Position numbers and translations under genes: made by a program. This document shows, piece after piece, positions 45,073 through 54,778 of a DNA stretch of 64,000 nt. The notes under the pieces were generated by a model that was given only the letters and a program-made list of their open reading frames with translations, was not told the origin of the DNA and made no database searches. The stretch's first letter is position 1. Every line of letters begins with the position of its first letter. Origin of the DNA: Chondrus crispus (Eukaryota; Rhodophyta; Florideophyceae; Gigartinales; Gigartinaceae); the NCBI RefSeq assembly GCF_000350225.1, contig NW_005178992.1:370733-434732 (forward strand). The letters run 5' to 3'.

Positions 45073-45499
45073 TTAATTCTGTAGTGTACTAACTTTTTGC
45101 GATCTGATCTCCGAGTGCCAAAAAAGGCTTGCCGTAAAATCACAGGAAGAATACGGAGCGCGGCTGGATTTAATGGATTCAGAAACTTTGCTGCCGCTCA
45201 TGGAGGCGCATTAGCCATCCTGTTCAGTGATTCTCAAGACTTGACAACAAGCACGGATTCTTTTTATCTTTTTGTGGCTGTCCTCCACTCCGCCCGCCGC
45301 CACCCTCCCAGACGCCCATTTCGCCACCGCACGCCCCGTGCTTGCCGCGCAGCGGGCCCTCCTAGCTCCACGCAACCCGCTGCCTCGCCGCCGCCACCCA
45401 CGCGCTTCTGCCCTCCGCCATCGATGCCTTCCCCGTCCCCTCTGCTCCCGCCCCCGTTGCCGTGGTCGCCGTCCCTGAACATATGCAGAACTTTTATAG

Positions 45500-45766
45500 T
45501 TTCCCACGTAGGTGGGGACTTGTAGGGACTTGTTGAAACATTGCTGGAATGTGGGATCAAGCGTTCTGATTGGTCAAAGGGGAGATGAGGGACCGAGCCT
45601 TCTGATTTGCTCCTAAATGTGGGACTAGAGAGTACTGAAGGTACCAAAGGTACTGTACCTGCCATCAGTTCCCCCTACATGATCTACTGTACCCTTGGTA
45701 TCAGTTGCACAGTTGCAGAATGTGACCGCCCCCTTCTTTTCATGTCAACATGGTTTAATGATAGTA
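45500..45766. other. Intergenic stretch, no gene seen
   Basis: Mixed sequence with several short palindromes around GGTACC/GTACTGTAC and CCCACGTAGGTGGGG (about 45506-45520). No coding text and no RNA gene recognised. Confidence 0.4.
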
Positions 45767-47318
45767 CAGTGGTGGAAAAAATTATAAAGCACCCCCCAAA
45801 AACGGGCATTGCTGGACAGAGAAAAGCGCGTGTTTAAAAAAGAGCTTCGTAGCCCCTCAGAAATGGACCGGGAAAAACGAATCTGTAAACGGGTTTATAC
45901 AGTACAGCCAATATTTTGCATTACAGTCCAAAATCAAATTGACAGGTGGTAATATATATAAAGCACCACACCCCAACAACACCACACGGACAAGTTGTTC
46001 AGTGTTTGGCCCGAGAAAGGCAACACCAGCTCTTCAAATAGTACCACGAACACCCCAGGTCCCTTTTCCATCCCTCTAACTGCTCGAAGACATGCCTCGC
46101 GGTCGGTCACTCAGCGCTGAAGAGCGAGAAATTTTTTTGGCGTTCCACAAAGCCAAATGGTCCCAATCTCGCATCGCAAAGGAGTTAAAGCGAAGTCGGG
46201 CGGCCGTGCGAAACTTTCTTCGCAACCCAGAAGCCTATGGGTCAAAAAAAACGAGCTGGAAGACCAAGAAAGCTTACAGTCGCAGGTAGGCGCATGCTCC
46301 TTCGCGAAGCATCCAAGGGTATTTTAGGGGCTAGAAAGCTTTATCAGGATCTACAAATGCCTGTGCAAGCAAGACGCGTGCGGCAGATACTGAACCAACA
46401 CCCAACGTTGGCGTATAAAAAGATTAAGAGAGTTCCGCAAATGCTTATTCATCACAAGACTGCACGCGTCGCCTGGACGACAAAAAAAGTTACCTGGACC
46501 ATTCCGGACTGGAACAACGTCGTCTGGAGTGACGAAAAGAAGTTCAATTTGGACGGCCCGGACGGATTTGCCTGTTGTTGGCATGATCTAAGAGGTGAAG
46601 ATCTTATGTTTTCGAAGCGCCAGCAAGGGGGCGGCTCATTGATGGTTTGGCTAGCCTTCGCAGGGGAGAAAAAGTGTGAACTGGCGATTTTGGAGAGCAA
46701 ACAAGCAGCAGTTAAGTACATTGGGACGCTCGGGAGCTTCCTGTTGCCGTTTGCGGACCAAGAACTGGGACCGAGCTGGGTCTTTCAAAAAGATGGCGCA
46801 TCGATACACCGCGCTCATATCGTGAGGGAATGGTTTAATGAGGAGGATATGGTGGTTCTGGACTGGCCAGCTAAGCCTCCTGAACTAAACCCCATCGAAA
46901 ACCTTTGGTGAATTCTGGCTCGGAAGGTGTACGAGCATCGACGTCAGTTTCGAGGGGTTCAAGAGCTCAAAGAGTGCATCTTGTCTTCTTGGGATGCCAT
47001 ACCAGCTCAAACGCTCCACAACCTAGTGGGTTCAATGCGGAAGCGTTCTTTTGACGTTGGTAAAAGCAACGGACGGGCAACGAAGTATTAGAGACCCCAT
47101 GCAGAGCTCAATAAGACACGCTGCTTTATAAAAATTTCCACTTGTCAAATGACTATTGACCTGTAATGCGAAATATAATGCCGACTATATAAAACTGGTC
47201 ACAGATTCGTTTTTCACGGTCGTTTTCTGAGGGGCTGCAAAGATCTTTTTAAACACGCGCTTTTCTTTGTCCACCAATTCCCGTTTTTCGGGGGTGCTTT
47301 ATATTTTTTCCACCACTG
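45767..47318 (+). mobile_element. Tc1/mariner transposon with long inverted repeats
   Basis: Inverted repeats of about 130 bases (45767-45895 and 47188-47318) begin CAGTGGTGGAAAAAA. TA precedes the left end (45765-45766), while TT follows the right end, so one side of the TA duplication has mutated. A TATA-like motif (TATATATAAAG) lies near 45952, upstream of the single transposase gene. Confidence 0.88.
46092..47091 (+). pseudogene. Tc1-type DD34E transposase, frameshifted, with one stop
   Basis: The N-terminal helix-turn-helix (SAEEREIFLAFHKAKWSQSR) is in one frame. The GRPRKLT hook, second DNA-binding domain and catalytic core are in another (WSDEKKFN, QKDGASIH, DWPAKPPELNPIENLW). The frame changes in an A8 run at about 46245. 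A TGA follows ENLW at 46909-46911, and the frame then continues as ILARKVYEHRRQ to TAG at 47089-47091. Domain order, length (~335 residues) and motif spacing are normal for Tc1. The element is dead as sequenced, unless the A8 run slips and the TGA is misread. Confidence 0.88.
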
Positions 47319-47350
47319 TTCCAAGGGTAATGTACCCAAGGGTACTGTCC

Positions 47351-48696
47351 TGTATATCCCTAGTATTCGATTGTATGGTTCCATATATGGGACCAAACTT
47401 TTGGTGACTCATATCATCGCTTTTGTGCCTATTTAAGCTGCCATCCTCTAGAAAGTCATTGGTCCTGCTCCACTCTCCGCAATCGTGGGCAGCGAGTCGA
47501 GTGGATAAGGTTGCAATTCCCTATTCCAATATCACCTTTCATTGGGTTTGCTCACGTCTTCGTCCTTCCTTTTTGCTGTAGGATCCATATATAGTACCAA
47601 CCAAAATCGAAATTTTTTATCTAATATCGGGCCACGTCGCATCTTGTGCACTACAATTGGTACAGAGTTGTCCTTCTCTTTGAACCACTCGGCACCGTAC
47701 GTGCAATTTCGTCCCTAACCTTTGTCCTCGATTGAGAACCTTCTTCCTGAAACCCCTCATCATCGTCCTGATCATTGGGGTCTGGCTGCGTTGATGCCCG
47801 GGCAGGTTGAGGAATTCAATTCGGCTTTAAAACATTGGCCGCGTGCCAGAGTTCGCAGCAGCTCTTGCGATTTCCGGGATAGATTCTTGTACATACAAAC
47901 ACATCGCACTGAACGCATTTGTACGTCGTTCTGTGTCACCTCCACCTTGAATCATTGCCCTCAATTCCCCTTATTCCGCATAATGCGCAATACTGTTGAT
48001 CTTTTTGCTGTTTCACAACATGATTCTTGATGCTGAGTCGCAATCGCTTCTCATCTGCTCCGTTAAAAACAGAAAGCGCTTCTGTTTTCTCCTTGCCGCG
48101 AGAGTACACAGTTTTCTCACTTCAGTGTCCGATACATTATCTATTTCTTCTCCACATACGGCATCCGCTGTTTCCAAGGATTGGGAATATATTAAGAGCT
48201 CCGTTGCGATTGTAGAAAGGCGCCACCCTCTAGTCGGATCCCGACCATCTTGAAAAGATCTTCTTGTTCCACCACGACCACGACCGCGACCGCGACCGCC
48301 TGGATCACGCCCACTTCCACGCCCTCGGCCTCTAACCCTCGTCCCGCGCCCTCTCGTGCGCTCTACACTGCTTGACGGGGTGTGGTGGTGATCGGGAAGG
48401 ATGGTAGTCATCTCAGGTTGTTTTGATATGGACTTTGACACCTTGCGAGGTGCAGATCAAGCTTTACTTTGCCAACACGAAAAATTGAACATTCCGGCAG
48501 CTCATCTTACTGTCAGCTACAGGCTGGAGGGTTCAGAAAAGGAAAATGTATGTGCGTATACAGCGCTATCGGTCTGCCAAGTCAGGATTTATCCAGCTCT
48601 ATGGTTCCATATATGGAACCATAGGGCTTTTGTTGTTTATTTGAAAACCTGTTATGGTTCCATATATGGAACCATAGCAATACTAGGGATATAACA
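47351..48696. mobile_element. Palindrome-ended inverted-repeat element, class unknown
   Basis: The ends form inverted repeats, TATATCCCTAGTATT followed by a palindrome of the type ATGGTTCCATATATGGAACC (left 47351-47395, right 48653-48696). A further palindrome copy lies at about 48600-48622. Inside is an RG-rich minus-strand frame (48013-48441). No transposase is recognised and no target duplication is clear. Confidence 0.5.
48013..48441 (-). CDS. RG/RGG-rich hypothetical protein
   Basis: 142 residues. Residues 28-60 are an Arg-Gly repeat (GRGRGSGRDPGGRGRGRGRG), typical of nucleic-acid-binding tails, followed by a plausible helical part (STIATELLIYSQSLETADAV) and a Lys/Arg-rich end. It lies inside the palindrome-ended element and could be its own product. 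The RG run comes from a CGACCG/CCACGA DNA repeat, so the frame may also be chance. Confidence 0.3.
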   Translation of the reverse strand: MSKSISKQPEMTTILPDHHHTPSSSVERTRGRGTRVRGRGRGSGRDPGGRGRGRGRGGTRRSFQDGRDPTRGWRLSTIATELLIYSQSLETADAVCGEEIDNVSDTEVRKLCTLAARRKQKRFLFLTEQMRSDCDSASRIML

Positions 48697-50085
48697 CTGG
48701 AACTGTACAGTGACTACTCCCGTATACTGTAGTGCCCATACCCGTCAGCGATATTGACGAGCACTGCACCCGAATGGGCACGCTGTGAGACGGTGGTGTT
48801 TACTCTCAAAAAAATATCACTGCCGTCTCTTGTGCGTTTTCAGCTAGGTAGAGAAGCACGCAACATCAGGTGCTTTTCTTTTCTTTATAGTAAGCAGCAT
48901 CGACAGTGTTCAGGGACGTCGAAATCTCCTCCAGCGTACAGAAACACGTAGCAACATTTCTTAAGAAGATTGGTGCACACATAACGACATCCCCCCATGT
49001 AAGGTTGGTACATTAATGCTAGGAAACCGCCCTGTCTTCAAATGAAGTTACTCCATTTCGACATCCCGCATCACCCTCTTCCTATGCAACGTTCCTCCCT
49101 ACCTCTTTGATCGGAATAGCATCCAGGAGAGCGTCTACAGTAGGTCCTCGAAAGCTTTGAGCTCAATCACGTCTCGAACGTCATGCAGTTCCTCTACCGT
49201 GGCTCACTTCTCAGCCATGGCCATATCTAGGTCTCTAAAAATTCATACCATTCCCCTCTCTGATCAACTGATTTCGACTTGCAAATTTCATCAACCCTCA
49301 AATTCTTTGTGGTGTGAAGAGATATATCAGAAATCTCTTTCACGAGCTGACCAAAATATGCGAGTGGCACATTCTTGTTCTTTTCAGCCCTATTTCTTGG
49401 TTCCCCCTCCAGCGTGCAAGGCATATCTTTAGCCTTCAGCCAGCAACGAGCTACAGTGGTTGTGTAAAGCTCTCTATAAAAATATCAAACAGCAATTCCG
49501 CAGCATCCAGTACGTGAGGCTGATGCCCTTCAAATGCAGAAGTGTCTTGAGAAGGGTACCATTTGTATCCGTTCCATTTGATAAGAATGGACGGGCGCGT
49601 TGTGGAGCACACCTTTTCAAAGTTGCACAGCATTCGTTGCCGTATAGAGTTGCATTGCTGTTGGCAATGCTGTGGCAGCGTTTTTTATCATATCTTGTTC
49701 TGATCACAGATCTTGTGGGCACGACACTATATCGTGACGTTCATTACATATATGTGCACTACACTTCAACCTTTTTTTTCATCCCTCGCACAACACGAGC
49801 TCTACTAATAATGAAGACAATTTCTTTGCAGTATGTGTACAATGATACTAGTGTACTGAAACTATCCAGGCGCACACCCGCACAAAACTGTCATCAACCA
49901 CCAAGCGTGTATCCCAAACCGCGGAGGCTTCCAATCAGACCGTCCCTGACCTTCCGTATATCAACATCTCCTCCACTTGGTCATGAGCTTCTATGCTCAC
50001 ATGCACATCAATTGTCCAGCAGAGAATTCTTGCTTGCTTTACAGCACACCTCACACTCTCTCGCTTTGGCAAAGAATCCCAACGC
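48697..50085. other. Intergenic stretch, no gene seen
   Basis: AT-richer sequence with scattered frames on both strands, none of which has recognisable domains. The longest plus-strand frame (49460-50173) runs antisense to the APH-like remnant and looks like noise. Confidence 0.4.
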
Positions 50086-50680
50086 CTATACAGTAAACGA
50101 ACTGAAAGTACTGATCAAGCTATCCGTTTCGATACCATGCTCGGCGGCTTCGTTACAGATTGCAGCTAAGTAAAAGAAAAAAAAGGGTTTCCGATAACTG
50201 CTGATCCCCAGTCGTAGATCTTGTACTTTTGATCAGGTGTGGGCGCGAGACTGCCCATGTTCCCGACGTGAAGATCACCATGGACGAGAGTGGCGGGGAG
50301 GCCTACCCAAGAAGCTGTCTGCACACGTCTTCTATTGCGGAGATCTCTCCGCGTACAAAAATTAGGAGCGATAGGAGCGATTCCTCTTCGCAAGCTTCAA
50401 GCGGGCAATTTGTCAGTATCACACGAATGTTTCCCAGAAGCCACTGCAAACTGAAGTCCCTCAACCCAGCACTTCGAAAATCGTCCAAATGCTCCAACGA
50501 CTCAATCTGTAACTCTGCAATAGTTCTAGAGAGAACATCGAGTCTTGCTTCGACTTCCGATGTGCCAGTATCCGTTGAATAAAAGTACTCGAATCCTCGC
50601 TCACTGCGAAGGACTTGAGGGACAGCGACGCCGGCAAACGTTGATATTTCACATGTCACTCGGGCTTCGTCGGATCAGGG
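50086..50680 (-). pseudogene. APH-fold phosphotransferase remnant
   Basis: APH-family enzymes phosphorylate small molecules. The catalytic text is plain on the minus strand: LVHGDLHVGNMG (catalytic loop) at about 50260-50300 and KIYDWGSAVIGNPFF (metal-binding Asp) at about 50180-50225. Upstream, DEARVTCEISTFAGVAVPQV and a helical region (50303-50680) fit the hinge and N-lobe end. The two parts are one base out of frame near 50310-50330. A second shift in a T8 run near 50180 leads into a plausible end (LAAICNEAAEHGIETDSL) with TAG at 50086-50088. Most of the N-lobe is missing or hidden behind introns. The divergent style resembles bacterial homologues, so transfer is possible. Confidence 0.55.
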
Positions 50681-52222
50681 GATTAGGGTTTAAAGGCAGT
50701 CCTGCCACTTTTACGTAAACCATCTCTACGTGCCCCTCTCCACTATCGCTCGTTGTTGCGCTTGACATTCCTCTCACTGCACACTGAATCACAAGAGATC
50801 GCAACGAGAACACGACATACTGGAGGGAGTCTCCATCTCCATTCCACGCTTGCCCAGCTCAGGCCGTACCCAGTCTTCCGAATGCATGATCCAACTGGGA
50901 AACCACCAAGGTAAACGCTTTCCCGCAGCTGAAGCATGTACAGTGTTAATATACACTAGAAGCAGCGTAATACTTCTACTGTGCTCCCGAATGATGTGTC
51001 ATCGACCCAAGTGATCTTGTTAATGTCACGGCTCGGACTCATCTCGTCCCATCTATCAGATCAGGATTCTCATCCCGCGTATTCAACTCTAAGAAAACTT
51101 CCTGCTTGCCATCGTCATCTTCTCTGTTGTAAATAGGTCAAACGACACGACAGTAAGCTCCAATGAGACCTTATACTCGAGATTCCAAATTCATTGTAAC
51201 ATGTTTCCCATGTGTAGATGATGTCTATTGAGGGTTGTAGAAACGGAAGTCGGGCTTTGCCGTCAATACTGAGGAACTCCAAGACGTGCCTCTGTGCCGT
51301 GTGCGTGACGATGAAATGAAACTCATGATCATCCTCCTTACTACCACCTGGGATGCAAAAGCACTCGGGGTTGATCGCACATTGTACCACTGCCGAACCA
51401 TGTGGTGACCAGCGGAAGAATTTGTTCAGTACATGCTTTCGCGGAAAATCGAACTGAATGCCCCCAGACCTCAACAGATTGATGTTTTCGAAAAACCAGG
51501 TTCTTGTCCACAATACTGTAACAGTTAGGTGTAGAGTGTGTTTCTTTCGACAGATCTGCCCCCGTCGATCAGAGCCAATTCGATACTCTCGTCAAGAAAA
51601 CGTTGCCATGTCTCTGCAGCATATATTCCGGCTATGGCTAAACTTGGTGGGCTCAACGACTGAGACCTCCAGATAGACGCTGCGGTGCTTTTTCACTCGG
51701 TGTTCTTCCCCTTTTTCGCGCTGTTTCCCTCTCTTTGCACTCACTGCAAACTTCTCCCACGACGCGCAACTCTCCTCGCCTCACTTGCATTATCCGATCT
51801 TATCTGGCGACGTCGGCTGCGTCAATGTGCCCGATACCCAAGAACATGGAGTGGCTAGGTGTTGGAGGCGCCGGTTTTCTTTTCGTCGAGTCCAACGACG
51901 ACAGCGTGGTCACGCGTGCATCGCCCCTCAAGAGAGAGGCCTGAAGAGATGTTTTGCGTCACCTGCAACCACAAGTGTCCGTCCTCTCTTTGAAGGTTTA
52001 CGGGAAAGACTTCAACAGAGGCAATATTAGTAATATCGGGGTTTCTACTGGAAACTCGGCAACCAAGCGGAGGATCTACATTATCTCAAACGGCTGAGCC
52101 TATTCCCCCATCAAGAAGGAACCAATCAATGGGCAATGGCTGCAGCGATAACAAATATGCAAATCTGGGTCATAATCTCCCATCAAAGTGCTCCGCCCGA
52201 CGTCCCGTGCACCACATCCGCA
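50681..52222. other. Intergenic stretch, no supported gene
   Basis: Several frames of 60-130 residues exist (one at 51115-51513 on the minus strand has protein-like text), but none has a recognised domain. A CCAAT motif at about 52122-52126 lies ~100 bases before the plastid-type gene and may belong to its promoter. Confidence 0.35.
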
Positions 52223-52717
52223 ATGCTCCCGTCTACCCTCCTGTTCGCGCCTTCGGTCCCCCTCTCCGCCTCCCACTCGCGTCTACGGCTCTCCTCCCGG
52301 CTCCGTACCCTTCCACCCCATCGTACATCGTGCCAAACCACAGCAATCCTCTCCCCTCCCCAACAGAAAGTCGCCGTGGCACTCGCTCTTCCAGCGCTTC
52401 CCATCGTCGCCTACTCCGAGTATGTCCTCCTCACCACCGGCTGCGGTCTTCCCCCCGGCCCTAGCGGCCTCCTCGGCGCGGCGGAGGGCGTATCATACCT
52501 CGTCGTTGCTGCAATCGTGCTGGCTAGCGTGTATTCAAAAGTGAAGACGGGGAACGGGCTTCCGAACGGGCCTGCGAATCTCCTCGGCGCCGCAGAGGGA
52601 GTCGCATTCTTGCTCGCCGTAGGGGGGATCGCTATTGCGGGGTATACGTCGTACAAGTATGGAGACTTGCCTACTGCCGTGCCGACGGAAGGTGGCAGGT
52701 GTTTTCCGAAGGAATGA
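52223..52717 (+). CDS. Plastid-type membrane protein with two GLP-repeat units
   Basis: About 164 residues from the ATG at 52223; an upstream in-frame ATG at 52136 is less likely, because the text from 52223 reads as a Ser/Leu/Arg/Pro-rich transit peptide. Two internal repeats follow: TTGCGLPPGPSGLLGAAEG with a membrane segment, then KTGNGLPNGPANLLGAAEG with another membrane segment, then a Gly-rich end. The style matches small conserved chloroplast membrane proteins of unknown function in plants and algae, though I cannot name the family. It converges on the CGL160-like gene 240 bases away. Confidence 0.65.
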   Translation: MLPSTLLFAPSVPLSASHSRLRLSSRLRTLPPHRTSCQTTAILSPPQQKVAVALALPALPIVAYSEYVLLTTGCGLPPGPSGLLGAAEGVSYLVVAAIVLASVYSKVKTGNGLPNGPANLLGAAEGVAFLLAVGGIAIAGYTSYKYGDLPTAVPTEGGRCFPKE

Positions 52718-52956
52718 ATATTTGTTGCAGCCAAGTTGCAGCGCTGTGCGTGCTGTCTTAGGCTGAGAAGGTTGGCTTTGGCCATCCAATGCAGCGCACT
52801 GTGCCGAACAAAGATTGCTCCGGCAATTGTGGACGATGTCTCAACATAAATCAGCGTTTACTTTGCTCAATACACATCTTTTCAATACTACCGTACATAG
52901 ACTTACTTTCAATTCTAAACCCAAAAACATTCCTCGCTGGTGCACCCGCGTCCGCG

Positions 52957-53727
52957 CTACTCAAAAGCTTCGCCTGTAAGCAACGGAAGTAACGTCGCTA
53001 CTTTGTACGTAAAGAACCCGAACAAAACCGGCAGCACAGACAATTTATCGCTGTTCTTCGCCGAAGCGATCACCAACAGCACCAAAATCGCCAAGCGCGC
53101 AGGTTGCAACGCGTCCCCGCTCATCGTTCCGGTCTCCCGAGCTGCCGTAGCCATCCGGTCCACGCTTCTTGACAACAGATACACGTACGCCATCGAACCC
53201 ACCAGCCCCATCATAAACGATTGCACTTCCTTGACAGTTCCGAAGCCCCATGCGACGCAAAAACCAAGCATGCCCACAAATATTGTGTTGACGAGAAGTT
53301 CACTGCGAATCCTGTTGTACTGCTCTAAATCGGCTTCCCCGTTGCCATCTGAGCCGGGTTCTTCTATTTTAGTGGTACGCGATGCTGAGGGGGCAGACGG
53401 CCCATCTGGGCGAAGAATTGACTGTTGAGCTTCTTTGATGATTTTCTTCTTAAGCCGCTTGGGGCCGTACTTTCGTTCCACCCACCCCAGTTCGGAAATG
53501 TACCGCTGGTTCAGGTCTGGAATATTGTCATACTGTGATCTTGCCCGTCGCTTGGATTCTTCCAGAGAATTTGCAGAGATAATCGTTCTTTGCGAAGGTG
53601 TGGATGGTGCAGCCGGAAGACGCGGCCTTCGCGTAAAATAGAATGAGGTCGCCCTTAATCGTTTGGACAGTCCCAACTTGCCCGAGATGACAGGGACACT
53701 GGAAATAAAACCAGACACTGACGGCAT
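52957..53727 (-). CDS. CGL160/AtpI-like plastid ATP synthase assembly factor
   Basis: 256 residues. The first ~50 residues (Arg/Ser/Pro-rich) look like a plastid transit peptide. A soluble part follows with a conserved-looking block (YISELGWVERKYGPKRLKKK). The C-terminal ~125 residues carry four membrane segments with AtpI/UncI-domain text: MGLVGSMAYVYLLSRSVDRM, PARLAILVLLVIA and LPVLFGFFTYKVATLLPLL, close to the C-terminal domain of Arabidopsis CGL160. That protein helps assemble the c-ring of chloroplast ATP synthase in the thylakoid membrane. The gene is intact and divergent from the RNase P gene (310 bases between starts, a possible shared promoter). Confidence 0.75.
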   Translation of the reverse strand: MPSVSGFISSVPVISGKLGLSKRLRATSFYFTRRPRLPAAPSTPSQRTIISANSLEESKRRARSQYDNIPDLNQRYISELGWVERKYGPKRLKKKIIKEAQQSILRPDGPSAPSASRTTKIEEPGSDGNGEADLEQYNRIRSELLVNTIFVGMLGFCVAWGFGTVKEVQSFMMGLVGSMAYVYLLSRSVDRMATAARETGTMSGDALQPARLAILVLLVIASAKNSDKLSVLPVLFGFFTYKVATLLPLLTGEAFE

Positions 53728-54037
53728 CTCGTCCAGAACTCCCCTATTCCTCTATCAGAAGCAGAAACTCAGGGGAACTCTCAGGACATGAAGGCAGGAG
53801 TTGTGAGTGGCATGGGACGCAAGGAACGAAGGAGAGGGCGAGATCAAGTTTGCGTGGGGTTTTCATTCATCAAAAAATTTGCTCTTTTGTGAGTCCTCGC
53901 CATTGCCTCGCTTTCGGATTGGCTCTTATCCAAGGTTTGGGCAAGCCGCGACCCATACAGCGGGTTCAACGAAGATGCCGCTGTGAAAGGCTCATCCTCC
54001 TTGTCAGCGTAGACGCCTATGCCTGGTAGCCGCCTCC

Positions 54038-54604
54038 ATGGCACAGCGGCGATTGCTCAAACTCGACGAAATCGAGTCTGCCACGCACAGCTTCCTGTGG
54101 CATGCTTCCAACGAACTCGTGGCGAAGACTCCTACTATTTCGCGTCATCTCGCCAGCAGGCTCGTGCAGACAGTCCCTGAGGACGGCATGTCCGCATTCG
54201 CGCAGAGGATGCATTGCACAGGATGCGGGGCATTGATGCAAACTGCAAAAGTGCGGTTGCGAAAGACGAAGGCGCGTTCTAAGGATCGGAATCGCGTGCT
54301 GAGGACATGCCCAGCTTGCGACAAGGTGAATAAGAACGAGGGGGTGCCGCGGGGGATGCGGGTGGTACCGGACTGTCAAGATGATATCCACCAACTACGC
54401 AGGAAGCAGACAAAGAGGAAGAAGAGAAAGGAGGACGGAAAGGAATTGCAGAAAGAACCGTCGATTGCTACGACGCCCGTTGAGAATAAGAGCAAAACGT
54501 CGAAGAAGCGAAGGCGTAGCAAATCGCTGGAGAGTTCTAGTAGGAACACTTCAGATAAAAAGCGAACGGGACTCGCTGCGTCGTTTCTATTTGAACCTCT
54601 GTAA
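54038..54604 (+). CDS. RNase P/MRP subunit of the Rpr2/Rpp21/SNM1 family
   Basis: 188 residues. Residues 1-95 show the family layout: an N-terminal helical region (LWHASNELVAKTPTISRHLA), then CTGCGALM and RTCPACDK, which supply the four zinc-binding Cys around a basic loop (RKTKARSKDRNRV). The C-terminal half is a Lys/Ser-rich, likely disordered and nuclear-targeting tail. The protein would act in 5' processing of precursor tRNA (Rpp21/Rpr2) or in RNase MRP (Snm1); I cannot separate these from sequence alone. It is intact, without an intron, and converges on eL37 (174 bases between stops). Confidence 0.75.
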   Translation: MAQRRLLKLDEIESATHSFLWHASNELVAKTPTISRHLASRLVQTVPEDGMSAFAQRMHCTGCGALMQTAKVRLRKTKARSKDRNRVLRTCPACDKVNKNEGVPRGMRVVPDCQDDIHQLRRKQTKRKKRKEDGKELQKEPSIATTPVENKSKTSKKRRRSKSLESSSRNTSDKKRTGLAASFLFEPL

Positions 54605-54778
54605 TAAGACTCGGCGTGCCTTGACGGTCAACTCAATGTAACTGCGCACCAACTAAAAGCTAGCAATTTGCACGAAATAATTGTGGAGAGATTCGCAAGC
54701 AGCCTTTACATGTTCACTTGCAATACATCCGACCGCAAAAGTCCCCAACTGCCAAGGCCGACTGCCTCCGTATGGCGT

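Larger units (their letters stand above)
42476..45500. repeat. Array unit 4 (partial)
   Basis: Carries the fourth membrane-protein gene and a shortened upstream flank. The flank jumps from the sequence equivalent to about 8450 to that equivalent to about 9080, with a small TTAA-flanked element at the joint. It ends in a GC-rich segment (45.26-45.48 kb) shared with 9.40-9.64 kb. No secreted-protein gene follows; the array ends here. Confidence 0.75.

Noticed and set aside
48260-48360. CRISPR-like or satellite array
   Set aside because: The short CGACCG/CCACGA repeats are a simple Arg-Gly codon repeat without spacers.
49460-50173. 237-residue plus-strand frame
   Set aside because: No domain, irregular composition, and its end is antisense to the APH-like remnant.
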